A stretch of DNA of 64,000 nucleotides, taken from NCBI GenBank assembly GCA_034211175.1, contig JAXHUH010000265.1:1-64000 (forward strand). Reading direction: 5' to 3'. The notes beneath the pieces are model-generated. The model searched no databases, was not told the origin of the DNA, and saw only the letters and a list, made by a program, of their open reading frames with translations. Shown one piece after another: positions 55,539 to 64,000 of the stretch. Made by a program: the position numbers and the translations under genes. How positions within the stretch are numbered: the stretch's first letter is position 1; every line of letters begins with the position of its first letter. The stretch comes from JAXHUH01 sp034211175. GTDB lineage: Bacteria > Actinomycetota > Acidimicrobiia > Acidimicrobiales > CAIXPF01.

Positions 55539-56203
55539 GGTCGCGCTCGGGGTCCGTTGCCTGCGGCGGCCGTCGACTCGGCCGCACCTTCGCTCGTCAC
55601 GTCCGAGGAGCCGGTGTCGCCGTCGCCCGCGGGGGCCTCGGCGTCTCCGATCAGTCCTCGAACCCTTGCGAAGTCGTACAACTTCTTCTGGAGCTGCTTT
55701 CTTCCCCGATGCAGCCGACTCATGACCGTGCCGATCGGGATGTCGAGGATCTCGGCGATCTCCTTGTAGGAGAACCCCTCGACGTCGGCCAGCAGCACGG
55801 CCATGCGGAAGTTCTCCGGGAGCGACTCCACCGCCTCGGCCACCTCGGCCTCGTTGAAGTAGTCGAGCAGCTCGTCCTCGGCGCTGCGCCCGGCCGTGGC
55901 GGCCTCGAGCCCGCCGAGGCGGCGGTAGAGGTAGAGGTCCTCGACCTCGTCGAGCTCGGTCTCGTCGGGCCGGCGCTTCTTCGCCCGGTAGCTGTTGATG
56001 TAGGTGTTGGTCAGGATCCGGTAGAGCCAGGCGCGGAGGTTGGTCCCCTCCTTGAAGCCGCCGAAGCCGCGGTACGCCTTCAGGTACGTCTCCTGGACCA
56101 GGTCCTCGGCCTCGGCGGCGTTGCGCGTCATGCGGAGCGCTGCGGAGTACAGCGCCCCCATGTGCTCCATCGCCTGGTCCGCGAACGTCGCCTGGTCGGC
56201 CAT
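55535..56203 (-). CDS. sigH: ECF sigma factor SigR/SigH
   Basis: 222 aa. Region 2: RMTRNAAEAEDLVQETYLKA and LRAWLYRILTNTYINSYRA; region 4: LPENFRMAVLLADVEGFSYK, EIAEILDIPIGTVMSRLHRG. Ends with a Ser/Ala/Gly-rich tail of about 35 residues not usual in SigH. ATG 56201-56203 follows TATGGT by 7 nt; two earlier in-frame starts overlap that box. Partner of RsrA in a two-gene operon. Confidence 0.93.
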   Translation of the reverse strand: MADQATFADQAMEHMGALYSAALRMTRNAAEAEDLVQETYLKAYRGFGGFKEGTNLRAWLYRILTNTYINSYRAKKRRPDETELDEVEDLYLYRRLGGLEAATAGRSAEDELLDYFNEAEVAEAVESLPENFRMAVLLADVEGFSYKEIAEILDIPIGTVMSRLHRGRKQLQKKLYDFARVRGLIGDAEAPAGDGDTGSSDVTSEGAAESTAAAGNGPRARP

Positions 56204-56210
56204 CGAGGCC

Positions 56211-56216
56211 ACCATA
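56211..56216 (-). promoter_or_regulatory. -10 box TATGGT of sigH-rsrA, leaderless type
   Basis: Reads TATGGT on the minus strand, 7 nt before the ATG at 56203. It looks like a housekeeping promoter; no SigR-type GGAAT-N18-GTT promoter is visible nearby. Confidence 0.55.
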
Positions 56217-56275
56217 ACCGGCCCCGTCACGCTGCCCGTCCTCGCGGGCGATGTCGTCGGGCACCGCCCGCCGGC

Positions 56276-57487
56276 TCACCCGGGCGACGGGTGCTCGTCG
56301 AGCCGCAGGAGAAGGGCGAACGCGACGAGCCCGAAGCACAGCGCGGCCACGATCGCCGCGGTGTAGCTGCCGGTGAGATCGGTGAGCAGCCCGGCGAACG
56401 GCGGGCCGATGAGCCCGCCGAACCCCGCGGACGTGTACATGGCGCCGAGGACCCCACCGAGGCCGCGCAGCCCGAAGAGGTGGGCGGCGAGCGCCGGCCC
56501 GAGCGCGATGAACCCGCCGTAGCCGAGGCCGAGCACGACCGAGAAGGCGACGAGGACGACGTAGGACGAGCCGGCGACGAGCCAGAGCACGAAGCTGAGG
56601 CCGAGCGCGAGGAAGCACCCCTGGTAGATGCGCACGACCCGGTTGGCCCCGAGGGCGCCGAGCCCGAGCCGGCCGACGACGCTCGTCCCGCCGAGGACGG
56701 CGAGCAACGCCGCCGCGGCGCCGTCGGAGATGCCGTGGTCGGTGGCGTAGGGGACGAGGAAGACGAACGGTGTGAACAGGGCGAGCGTGCCGATGAAGCC
56801 GGCGGCGTAGAGGACCCGGAACCCGGGCAGCCGGAAGATCTCCCCGACCGGGCGCACGTCGTCGCCGCCGCCGCCCCCGGGCGGCGGCGCCGTGCCGAGT
56901 GAGGCGACGCCGAGGAGCACGAGGGTCACGACCGCCAGCACGACGTACGCGGCGCGCCAGCCGTGGGCGTCGATGATCCAGGCGACGAGCGGTGGCGCGA
57001 CCAGCCACGAGCATCCGATGCCGGCGACCGCGACCCCCATGGCGAACGTGCGGCGGCGGACGAACCACGCGCCGACCGGGGCGACCATCGGCACGTACCC
57101 GCAGGCCACGCCGATGCCGACCCCGAGCCCGTAGGTGATGTACGCGAGCCACAGGGTCGGTGCGGCAGCGGTGAGCGCCAGGCCGGCGGCCATGACCACG
57201 GCGCCGAACAGCACGACGGGGCGGGGACCGACGCGGTCGCCGACGCGACCGCTGACGACGCCACCGAGGAAGTAGAGGAACGTGGCGATCGAGAACACGA
57301 AGGCGGTGGCGCCCTTGGAGGCGTCGAACGTGTCCTCCATCGCCTCGAAGAACACCCCGAAGCTGTAGGCGGGCGCGAACACCGTGAACGTCGACAGGAA
57401 CGACGCCCCGGCGACGAGCCACGCCCGGCCCGAGTCGAGCTCCGCGCCCGGTGCGGCGTCGAGCGCGTCCGGTCCCGTGACGGTCAT
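56276..57487 (-). CDS. MFS transporter, monocarboxylate/oxalate-formate type
   Basis: 403 aa, about 12 membrane helices with the central loop at residues 190-210 (APPPGGGGGDD). Motif A-like GRVGDRVGPRPV and the repeat-2 counterpart GRLGLGALGANRVVRIY mark the two MFS halves. Closest in character to proton-coupled carboxylate or OxlT-like carriers. ATG 57485-57487 behind AGGGGGA; a GTG seven codons upstream lacks a ribosome site. Confidence 0.9.
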   Translation of the reverse strand: MTVTGPDALDAAPGAELDSGRAWLVAGASFLSTFTVFAPAYSFGVFFEAMEDTFDASKGATAFVFSIATFLYFLGGVVSGRVGDRVGPRPVVLFGAVVMAAGLALTAAAPTLWLAYITYGLGVGIGVACGYVPMVAPVGAWFVRRRTFAMGVAVAGIGCSWLVAPPLVAWIIDAHGWRAAYVVLAVVTLVLLGVASLGTAPPPGGGGGDDVRPVGEIFRLPGFRVLYAAGFIGTLALFTPFVFLVPYATDHGISDGAAAALLAVLGGTSVVGRLGLGALGANRVVRIYQGCFLALGLSFVLWLVAGSSYVVLVAFSVVLGLGYGGFIALGPALAAHLFGLRGLGGVLGAMYTSAGFGGLIGPPFAGLLTDLTGSYTAAIVAALCFGLVAFALLLRLDEHPSPG

Positions 57488-57639
57488 CGCATTCCCCCTG
57501 TCCGACACCCCGACGTCCCCCCGGAGCGGCGTGTGCGGCGTCAGTGTGTCCGATGGCCGGCGTCGCGGGCGAAAGGAGCGGCCGTCGCCGCGGCGAATCT
57601 CGGCTGCGCCCGGCGGGCGGCGCAGGCCAACCTTGGTCG

Positions 57640-58515
57640 ATGACCTCGCTCCCCCTCCTGGTCGACGCGCTCACCGCCGTGTCCCGCTCCGATCTTCCCG
57701 CCGCCCGCGAGGCCGCGACCGCGGCGGCCGACGCCGACCCGGACAGCCTGCTCGCCCCGGTCCTGGCCCGCTTTCTCGCCGCCGCCGGCGCCGGGGGCGT
57801 CTACGACGAGCCGTCGGCGTTCGAGGAGTTCATCGACGGCGGCGGCAACCCCCACCTCTACGAGCGCACGATCGGGGCGCTCACCGCACTGCACCGCGCC
57901 GCGGCACCGGCCCGGGTCCTCGACATCGGCTGCGGCGACGGCCGGGTGACCGCTGCCGTCGTCGGCCCCGCCACCGGGCAGGTGACCCTCGTCGAGCCGT
58001 CCGCCGAGCTGCTGTCGACGGCGCGCGAGCGGCTCGACCGGCCCGGGCTGGCCGTGGCGGCCGTCGGGACCGGGATCGAGGAGGCGCTGGACCGGCTCCC
58101 GATCGACGAGCACTGGGACGTGGCCCAGTCGACGTTCGCGCTGCACACCCTGCCGCCCGAGCGCCGGGCGGTGGTCCTGCGGGCCCTGACCGGGCGCGTC
58201 GGCCGCATCGCCCTGGTCGAGTTCGACGTGCCCCGCTTCGAGGACCGCTCGGTGGACCACCTCACCTACCTCGCCGAGCGCAACGAGCTCGGCGTGCGCG
58301 AGTACCGGGACCAACCGGCGGTCGCCCACGGCTTCCTGATGCCGGTCCTCGTCGGCCAGCTCGACCCGACCCGCCACCGCTACACCTTCGAGCAACCGGC
58401 CACCGCCTGGGCCGACGAGCTGACCACCGCCGGCTTCACCGACACGTCGATCACCCCCGTCGCCGACTACTGGTGGGCCCCCGCCACCCTCATCCAGGCC
58501 ACCGGAACCCCCTGA
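57640..58515 (+). CDS. SAM-dependent methyltransferase (class I)
   Basis: 291 aa. Helical N-terminal region with FEEFIDGGGNPHLYERTIGA, then SAM motif I VLDIGCGDGRVTAA and post-motif I LVEPSAELLSTARERL, motif II region WDVAQSTFALHTLP. The sequence is of the methyltransf_12/25 group; substrate unknown. ATG 57640 follows CAACCT by 6 nt, a degenerate form of the leaderless -10. No operon partner. Confidence 0.82.
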   Translation: MTSLPLLVDALTAVSRSDLPAAREAATAAADADPDSLLAPVLARFLAAAGAGGVYDEPSAFEEFIDGGGNPHLYERTIGALTALHRAAAPARVLDIGCGDGRVTAAVVGPATGQVTLVEPSAELLSTARERLDRPGLAVAAVGTGIEEALDRLPIDEHWDVAQSTFALHTLPPERRAVVLRALTGRVGRIALVEFDVPRFEDRSVDHLTYLAERNELGVREYRDQPAVAHGFLMPVLVGQLDPTRHRYTFEQPATAWADELTTAGFTDTSITPVADYWWAPATLIQATGTP

Positions 58516-58664
58516 AGCCCCCACGAGACCCGCCGACCCGAACAGGCGTGCATTCCTGCTCCACGCGCCGTCGATTTCCCCCGCCAGTTCGACCCGACCA
58601 ACCGAGCCGAGGATGGGGAGACGATCCGGCGCGTTCACCACGCGCCCCGACGCTGCCGCGCCCC

Positions 58665-58976
58665 GCAACCCACGCCAGAGCGAGCAACGCGCGAGCTCCC
58701 AGCTCTGACGAGCTTCGAGACCCATGCCCAGGGCCCGCCTGGCCAGAAGGCCCCGAGCGGAGCGGAAGACGATACGGGCCGTCGGACCGAGGCCAAAAAC
58801 CGAGGTCAGACGACGCACGCGCAACCCACGCCAGGACGAGCAACGCGCGAGCCCCCAGCTCTGACGAGCTTCGAGACCCATGCCAAGGGCCCGCCGGGCC
58901 TGACGGCCCCGAGCGGAGCGGAAGACATAACGGGCCTCCCGACCGAGGCCAAAGGCCGAGATCAGGAGGAATACGC
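58665..58976. repeat. Two tandem 156-bp repeats next to tRNA-Thr(CGU)
   Basis: Unit A 58665-58820, unit B 58821-58976, same length with no gap by hand alignment and roughly 20 mismatches. Unit B ends 1 nt from the tRNA 3' end. 156 is a multiple of 3, and reading frames on both strands stay open through both units, so a 52-residue repeat could be read, but no start or ribosome site supports translation. The remainder of the gap 58516-58664 holds nothing recognisable. Confidence 0.8.
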
Positions 58977-58977
58977 G

Positions 58978-59050
58978 AGCCCGAGAGGGGACTCGAACCC
59001 CTGACCTGCTCATTACGAGTGAGCTGCTCTACCAACTGAGCTACCCGGGC
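58978..59050 (-). tRNA. tRNA-Thr (anticodon CGU)
   Basis: Cloverleaf on the minus strand: acceptor GCCCGGG/CTCGGGC with one G-U pair, D stem GCTC/GAGC, anticodon stem GCTCA/TGAGC around CTCGTAA (anticodon CGT), T stem AGGGG/CCCCT with TTCGAGT. Discriminator T; CCA is not encoded. Confidence 0.97.
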
Positions 59051-59175
59051 GCCGGTCCGGAAAGGCTAGCAGGAAGTGCCCGGGTCTCCGGCAGCGCATC
59101 CGGTCGTCTGACCGAACTGGAACAAGCAGTACGTCACAGAACGGCGACGGGCCGTCGCGCGCCGCGCCGGCGGAC

Positions 59176-59196
59176 TACGCTGTAGTTGGTTAACCA
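59176..59196 (+). promoter_or_regulatory. Candidate promoter and palindrome upstream of the GGDEF-EAL gene
   Basis: TACGCT (59176-59181) is a possible -10 and is followed by the perfect 10-bp palindrome TGGTTAACCA (59187-59196), positioned near the expected transcription start. Confidence 0.4.
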
Positions 59197-59250
59197 CTCT
59201 GGGCGGCAGGTGATGGTTCGGCGGACACCCTTGTGCGAGACCCGGCCGAC

Positions 59251-59298
59251 ATGACGTCGGTCCGGCGGGCTCCCGTGGTCGAGACGCGGCGGACGTGA
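59251..59298 (+). CDS. Possible 15-codon leader peptide
   Basis: ATG 59251 to TGA 59296-59298, encoding MTSVRRAPVVETRRT. Its stop overlaps the GTG of the GGDEF-EAL gene as GTGA, the same coupling used between real genes in this window. No ribosome site is obvious before the ATG. Confidence 0.35.
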   Translation: MTSVRRAPVVETRRT

Positions 59299-62291
59299 CG
59301 ATGGGCGGCGGCCGCGACCTCCTCGCGTCGCAGCGCAGGCGCGCCTCGGCCCTCATGGCCCGCGGGCCCGGTGCCGCCGAGTTGCTCGCCCTCGCCCCGT
59401 TCGGCGTGTGCGTCGTCGGGCGGGACGGCTCGATCGTCGACGCCAACGACGCGGCGCTGCGGCTGCTCGGGCTCGGGGGATACCAGCTGCCGATCATCGT
59501 CGACCTGCTGGGCCTGGCCGAGGAGATCGCGTCGATCCCACCGGCCGACGGGGCCGGGTTCGCCGAGCGACGCGTCGTCCGCCACGTCGAGCGCACCGAT
59601 CGCAGCGTGCTCGGGATCGAGGTGCTCCTGCGCCGCACCGACGCCGAGGGAGCGCACGGCGGGCGCGACGTCGTCGCCTTCCTGCGCGAGCTCGACCAGT
59701 CGACCGCGGGGTGGTCGAACACCGTCGAGTCGCTCGTCGCCCACGCACCGGTACCGGTCGCGGTGGTCGACGACGAGGGCACGGTCCGGCGTTGGAACCG
59801 GGCGATGAGCGGGCTCACGGGATGGCTCACCGAGCAGGCGCTCGATCGGCCGGTGGCGGAGCTGCTCGGTGTCGACGGCGCGGTCGTGGCCGTGCTGCTG
59901 GACCGCTCCCGCCACCGGGCCGACGCCTCGGCCGCCACCCTGGCGGCGAGCGGCCGCCGACGAGACGGGCTGACCATGCGGCTGCGGCTGTCCGCGTCGG
60001 CGATCGCCGACGCCGGCACGGTCCCCCACCACCTGCTCGCGGTGTCCGCGGCCGCGGACGCCGACGGCTCCGACGACCGGGCCCGGGGCGAGCGGCGGCT
60101 CCAGACGATCCTCCAGCACCTCGACCAGACGATCACCATCATCGACGAGACCGGCAAGACCATCGGCGGGACCGCGACGGCCACCTCGGTCCTCGGTTAC
60201 GAGCCGACGTTCTGGGACGGCCGGTCGATCTTCGAGCTCGTCCATCCCGCCGACGCGCCGGCCGTCGCCAGCAGCTTCACCGAGCTCCTCGGCCAGCCCG
60301 GCGCGTCGATCGACCGGGAGCACCGGGTCCGCCACGCCGACGGCACCTACGCCATCGTCGAGGGCCGGGCGGTCAACCTCCTCCACGATCCCGACATCGC
60401 CGGGATCGTCCTCACGACCCGCAACGTCACCGAGCAGCGGCGCATCGCGGCCCGCCTCGAGGCCCAGGCCGACGCGCTCGGGCTGCTCGCCAGCGGGGCG
60501 GGCCTCGACCTCGTCCTCGACAGCATCGTCAGCCACATCGAGGGCCAGGACGAGGGCGTGGCCTGCGCGGTGGTGTACGTCAACGCCGCCGGGACTCGGC
60601 GGGTCATCCCGGGTGCGCAGGTCGCCCCGGAGATCGTCGCCGGTCTCGAGCAGGGCGTGCTCGGCGCCTCGGGACCGGCGATGGTGGATCGCGGTCGGCC
60701 GACGTCGCTCGAGCTCGACGATCCGATGCTCGAACCGGTGCGGGCGGACCTGGCGGGCCTCGGCGTCCGACGGGTCCTGGTCAACCCGCTCCAGTCGAGC
60801 CTCACCGGCCAGTCCTACGGCGCCATCGTGCTCTTCGAGCTGGACGACGCCCACAGCGGCCACCGCCACGAGGTCACCTCCGTCGGGGCGACCCTCGCCG
60901 CCATCGCGGTCGAGCGGCGCCGGGCCGAGCGCCAGCTCGCCCACCGGGCGCTCCACGACGAGCTGACCGGGCTGGCGAACCGCAACCTGTTGATCTCCCA
61001 CCTCGAGCACGCCCTCGGTCGCGCCGCCCGGCGCGGGTTCCGGGTCGCGCTGCTGTTCCTCGACCTCGACCGGTTCAAGGTGATCAACGACAGCCTGGGC
61101 CACGGCGCGGGTGACGCGGTGCTCAGCCAGCTCGCGGAGCGGCTGCGGGGCACCGTCCGGCCCGAGGACACGGTCGCCCGGTTCGGCGGCGACGAGTTCG
61201 TCGTCCTCATCGAGCACGTCGAGTCGGAGCGGGAGCTGGCGACGATCACCGAGCGGGTGCTGCGCAGCGTCGAGAGCCCGTTCACCCACAACGGCACCGA
61301 GCTGTTCGTGACCGCGAGCGTCGGCGTCGCGGTCGCGGTCGACGGCGAGATCGACGCCTCGTCGCTGCTCCAGAACGCCGACGCGGCGATGTACCGGGCG
61401 AAGGAGCGCGGGCGGCACCGGGCGGAGATCTACGACGAGGAGATGCGGGCCCTCGTGACCCGCCGGCTCAAGCTGGAGAACGCGCTGCGCCGTGCGCCGG
61501 AGCGGGACGAGCTGACCGTGCACTACCAGCCGACCGTGGACCTGGCGACCGGGCGGGTCGTCGGGGCGGAGGCGCTCGTGCGGTGGCGTCACCCGACCGA
61601 GGGCCTGGTGCTGCCCGACTCGTTCGTCCCCATCGCCGAGGACACCGGCCTGATCACCGACATCGGCGCCCGGGTGCTCGACCAGGCGGTCCGGGTCGCG
61701 GCGTCGCTGGCGGCGTCCGGGCGCCGGATCACGATGGCGGCCAACCTGTCGGCCCGCCAGCTCGTGCGACCGGAGTTCGTCGACGAGGTCCGGTCGGTCC
61801 TCGAGCGCTACGCGTGGTCGCCCGAGGAGCTGGTCCTCGAGGTGACCGAGACGATCCTGATCGACGAGACCGAGACGCTGCGCGCGACGCTCCAGGGCCT
61901 CAAGCGCCTCGGTGTGCAGCTGGCGATCGACGACTTCGGCACCGGCTACTCGTCGCTGTCGTACCTCCACAAGTTCCCGTTCGACATCGTGAAGATCGAC
62001 AAGACGTTCGTGTCCGACATCTTCGCGGGTCTCGTCACCGCGGCCGAGCCGCCGCCGGGCACGGGCGATGGCGAGATCACCGTCGACCGCGGCGGCGCCA
62101 CGATCGCCCGGGCCGTGATCTCGATGGCCCACGCGCTCGACCGGACCGTCACCGCCGAGGGGGTGGAGCACGAGGGCCAGCTCTCCGGCCTGCGCGAGCT
62201 CGGCTGCGACCTCGCCCAGGGGTTCCTCTTCGCCCGACCACTGCCGGCCGAGGACCTGCGGGACCTGCTCGAGCTCGACGCCCGCTGGTAG
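59295..62291 (+). CDS. PAS-GAF-GGDEF-EAL cyclic-di-GMP signalling protein
   Basis: 998 aa, soluble. Three PAS-like segments (about residues 25-130, 145-260, 275-390), a GAF-like domain (about 395-545), GGDEF domain with intact FGGDEFVVL (about 630) and inhibitory-site RxxD five residues earlier (RPED), and EAL domain with EALVRWRHP (about 759), NLSARQL, EVTETILI, DDFGTGYSS, KIDKTFV, AEGVEHEGQ and QGFLFARP. Both diguanylate cyclase and phosphodiesterase sites look complete. An insertion of about 20 residues (EPPPGTGDGEITV) lies in the EAL domain. GTG 59295 or ATG 59301. Confidence 0.93.
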   Translation: MTMGGGRDLLASQRRRASALMARGPGAAELLALAPFGVCVVGRDGSIVDANDAALRLLGLGGYQLPIIVDLLGLAEEIASIPPADGAGFAERRVVRHVERTDRSVLGIEVLLRRTDAEGAHGGRDVVAFLRELDQSTAGWSNTVESLVAHAPVPVAVVDDEGTVRRWNRAMSGLTGWLTEQALDRPVAELLGVDGAVVAVLLDRSRHRADASAATLAASGRRRDGLTMRLRLSASAIADAGTVPHHLLAVSAAADADGSDDRARGERRLQTILQHLDQTITIIDETGKTIGGTATATSVLGYEPTFWDGRSIFELVHPADAPAVASSFTELLGQPGASIDREHRVRHADGTYAIVEGRAVNLLHDPDIAGIVLTTRNVTEQRRIAARLEAQADALGLLASGAGLDLVLDSIVSHIEGQDEGVACAVVYVNAAGTRRVIPGAQVAPEIVAGLEQGVLGASGPAMVDRGRPTSLELDDPMLEPVRADLAGLGVRRVLVNPLQSSLTGQSYGAIVLFELDDAHSGHRHEVTSVGATLAAIAVERRRAERQLAHRALHDELTGLANRNLLISHLEHALGRAARRGFRVALLFLDLDRFKVINDSLGHGAGDAVLSQLAERLRGTVRPEDTVARFGGDEFVVLIEHVESERELATITERVLRSVESPFTHNGTELFVTASVGVAVAVDGEIDASSLLQNADAAMYRAKERGRHRAEIYDEEMRALVTRRLKLENALRRAPERDELTVHYQPTVDLATGRVVGAEALVRWRHPTEGLVLPDSFVPIAEDTGLITDIGARVLDQAVRVAASLAASGRRITMAANLSARQLVRPEFVDEVRSVLERYAWSPEELVLEVTETILIDETETLRATLQGLKRLGVQLAIDDFGTGYSSLSYLHKFPFDIVKIDKTFVSDIFAGLVTAAEPPPGTGDGEITVDRGGATIARAVISMAHALDRTVTAEGVEHEGQLSGLRELGCDLAQGFLFARPLPAEDLRDLLELDARW

Positions 62292-62305
62292 CCCCGCTGC
62301 GGCGC

Positions 62306-63382
62306 TCAGGTCGCGGCGGACAGGCGCACGAACAGGGCCTGGAGGAGGAGTCGCTCGTTCGGGTTGCGCTCGAGCGTCTCGGTGGCGTCGCTCAGGGCCG
62401 CCAGTGCGGTCATGGCGCGCCCGGGTCGGCCGTGTTCGACGAGGTCGGCGCGGTAGGCACCGGCGAGGGCCGCGAACCCGGTGCGCAGCTCGTCGGTGCG
62501 GGCGCGCCGGCGCTCGCGACGGTGCCGGTCCTCGACGGCCTTGCGGCCGGAGCGGCGCATGCCGTAGCGCTCCTCCTGGTCGGCCAGGTCCTCGAGCTCG
62601 GTGGCCTGGCGGTCGGTGAGCGGTACGAGCGCCCGGTCGACGAGCTCGATCAGCTCGACGACCAGGTCCGCCGCGGTGGCGCCGGTCCCGTCGAGGCGGC
62701 CGGCGACCGCGCGCCACGCCTCGAGGCGGGCGGCCAGCTCGTCGTCGGTGGCGAGCAGGCGGGCGCGTGCGAGGTCGCCGCCGGCGGCGTGGGCGGCGAT
62801 GTCCGCCCGCTCGTCCTCGACGCCCTCGGCCCGCAGCCGCTCGGCCACGAGCGTCGTCGGCACGGCCCGGAAGTCGAGGCGGACGCAGCGGGACGCGATC
62901 GTGACCAGCTCGGGCGGCACGTCGTCGGCGACGACCACGAACACGGTGCCGGCGGGCGGCTCCTCGATGGACTTGAGGAGGATGGGCGCGGCGTCGAGGA
63001 CCAGGTGGAACTCGGTGAGCACCAGGACCTTGCGGTTGCCCTCGACCGGCGCCATCGCGGCCCGGTTGACGATCCACCGGGCCTGGTCGCGGGTGATGAA
63101 CGGGCCCTCGCGCTCGACGACGACGAGGTCGGGATGGCTCTCCGCCCGGGCGAGGGCGCGGTGGCGATCGGCCTCGTCGCCCTCGGACCCGGCGGCGAGC
63201 ACGTCGCCGGCGAACGCCCGGGCCGCGGCCCGCCGCCCCGAGCCGGGGGGCCCGACGAACAGGTAGGCGTGCACGGGCTCGGCGGCGCTGGAGCGGAGAC
63301 GGGCGACAAGATCGTCCTGGCCGACGACGTCGTCCCAGGCGTCGGCCACTGCGCCGGTGGGACCGTCCGACGAGGTGCTCAC
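62306..63382 (-). CDS. holB: DNA polymerase III subunit delta'
   Basis: 358 aa clamp-loader subunit. WDDVVGQDDLVARL opens the AAA+ domain. The Walker A-like segment reads GPPGSGRRAAA, with Arg in place of the essential Lys, as expected for the non-hydrolysing delta' subunit. Later NRKVLVLTEFHLVLDAAPILLK and SRCVRLDFRAVP correspond to sensor and arginine-finger regions. GTG 63380-63382 overlaps the tmk stop (GTGA). Confidence 0.93.
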   Translation of the reverse strand: MSTSSDGPTGAVADAWDDVVGQDDLVARLRSSAAEPVHAYLFVGPPGSGRRAAARAFAGDVLAAGSEGDEADRHRALARAESHPDLVVVEREGPFITRDQARWIVNRAAMAPVEGNRKVLVLTEFHLVLDAAPILLKSIEEPPAGTVFVVVADDVPPELVTIASRCVRLDFRAVPTTLVAERLRAEGVEDERADIAAHAAGGDLARARLLATDDELAARLEAWRAVAGRLDGTGATAADLVVELIELVDRALVPLTDRQATELEDLADQEERYGMRRSGRKAVEDRHRRERRRARTDELRTGFAALAGAYRADLVEHGRPGRAMTALAALSDATETLERNPNERLLLQALFVRLSAAT

Positions 63383-64000
63383 GGGTGTGCCCCTCCCGGG
63401 GTGTCGGCGCCGAGACCGAGCCGCTCGTCGACCACGGCGGCGATGGACCGGGCGACCGCCTCGACCGGGCCGGCGCCGTCCACGACCGCCCAGCGCGCCG
63501 GATCGGCCTCGGCCTGGGCCCGGAAGCCGTCGGCGACCGACGCCCAGAACCCGCTCGCGCTCCGTTCGATGCGGTCGCGGGGCCCGGCCAGACGGGACGC
63601 GCCGAGCTCGACGGGGACCTCGACCAGCACGACGAGGTCGGCGTGGAAGCCGTCGGTGGCCCACTCGGAGAGCCGGCGCACCTCGTCGGGCGGCAGGCCC
63701 CGGCCGTGGCCCTGGTACGCGACCGACGAGTACAGGTACCGGTCGCTCACGACGTGGCGGCCCGCCTCGACGGTCGGGCGGACCAGCTCCTCGACGTGTT
63801 GGGCGCGGTCGGCCGCCATCAGCAGGGCCTCGGCCCGCACGCCGACGTCGGGACCGTCGGCGTCGAGGACCAGCTCCCGGATGCGGGCGCCGAGACCGGT
63901 GGCGCCAGGCTCGCGGGTCAACACGGCGTCGAGGCGCTCGGCCAAGAGCCGCGCCTGGGTCGACTTACCCGCACCCTCGACGCCCTCCAGCGCCACGAAC
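63379..64000 (-). CDS. tmk: Thymidylate kinase (5' end beyond the window)
   Basis: At least 206 aa. P-loop LEGVEGAGKSTQARLLAERL, the DR(Y/H) motif SDRYLYSSVAYQG and a LID region LAGPRDRIERS are present. The frame remains open through the window edge; a GTG at 63996 would give MALEGVEG, but family members usually have one or two more residues (such as FVALEG), so the true start is probably just outside. Followed by holB with a 4-base overlap. Confidence 0.95.
   Translation of the reverse strand, partial: FVALEGVEGAGKSTQARLLAERLDAVLTREPGATGLGARIRELVLDADGPDVGVRAEALLMAADRAQHVEELVRPTVEAGRHVVSDRYLYSSVAYQGHGRGLPPDEVRRLSEWATDGFHADLVVLVEVPVELGASRLAGPRDRIERSASGFWASVADGFRAQAEADPARWAVVDGAGPVEAVARSIAAVVDERLGLGADTPGGAHP

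Noticed and set aside
56204..56275. SigR-type autoregulatory promoter (GGAAT-N18-GTT) before sigH
   Set aside because: No GGAAT or GGGAA at the needed distance; only a housekeeping-like TATGGT is seen.
57541..59013. Protein made of 52-residue repeats read through the 156-bp units on the minus strand
   Set aside because: The frame runs through tRNA-Thr and the methyltransferase gene, and has no start signal; the open frames follow from GC content and a unit length divisible by three.

Overview
The window is chromosomal DNA of a very GC-rich actinobacterium. Coding regions use G or C at almost every third codon position. The core gene set is actinobacterial: a SigR/RsrA-type sigma/anti-sigma pair, a DUF2342 metalloprotease-tilS-hpt-ftsH cluster, and ClpC, DisA, RadA and a mycobacterial-type Crp. 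Very frequent leaderless promoters (TANNNT 6-9 nt before an ATG or GTG) and the mix of genes would fit the class Acidimicrobiia, but that placement is inference. I see no phage, insertion sequence, CRISPR array or conjugation gene.

Layout. 0-3.3 kb: a three-gene NMT1/SsuA-type ABC importer behind a palindromic operator. 3.3-7.2 kb: a cyclic-nucleotide-binding patatin esterase, then a solo groEL with a perfect CIRCE operator. 7.3-14.5 kb: small membrane protein, glycerate kinase, a GT20 glycosyltransferase, a cupin, an M1-like lipoprotein peptidase, a MerR regulator with its operator, and a LytR_C protein. 14.8-17.4 kb: tRNA-Thr(UGU), an SRPBCC-ArsR operon with its own operator, small membrane genes and a VapBC toxin-antitoxin pair. 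17.4-22.5 kb: GMC oxidoreductase, D-aminoacylase-type amidohydrolase, lipoprotein esterase, then rlmB. 22.5-34 kb: housekeeping and signalling block of ispDF (fused), crp, disA, an alpha-amylase-family enzyme, radA, a lipoprotein-HAD fusion and clpC. 34-41.5 kb: polyprenyl synthase, mutM, alpha/beta hydrolase, PEBP-MarR, and an ECF sigma factor with its membrane partner. 41.5-49.6 kb: AddAB-type helicase-nuclease, MOSC protein and a phosphatase-like protein. 50-56.2 kb: ftsH, hpt, tilS, DUF2342 metalloprotease and rsrA/sigH. 56.3-64 kb: MFS transporter, methyltransferase, a 156-bp tandem repeat next to tRNA-Thr(CGU), a large PAS-GGDEF-EAL protein, holB and tmk (cut by the window end).

Genes in operons are nearly always coupled by 4-base overlaps (ATGA or GTGA, and apparently CTGA for two genes), while single genes and operon heads mostly carry the leaderless TANNNT signature. 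Three nucleotide second-messenger systems are represented: cAMP (Crp, and a CNB-domain esterase), c-di-AMP (DisA) and c-di-GMP (GGDEF-EAL). Stress control is visible as CIRCE/HrcA on groEL, SigR/RsrA, ClpC and FtsH.

The points most worth a second look are: the leaderless promoter set, including at least one gene whose only sensible start is ATC; stop codons built into dispersed or hairpin repeats at gene ends; the 156-bp tandem repeat; the lipoprotein-HAD fusion; and self-contained regulator/operator modules (MerR, ArsR, MarR).
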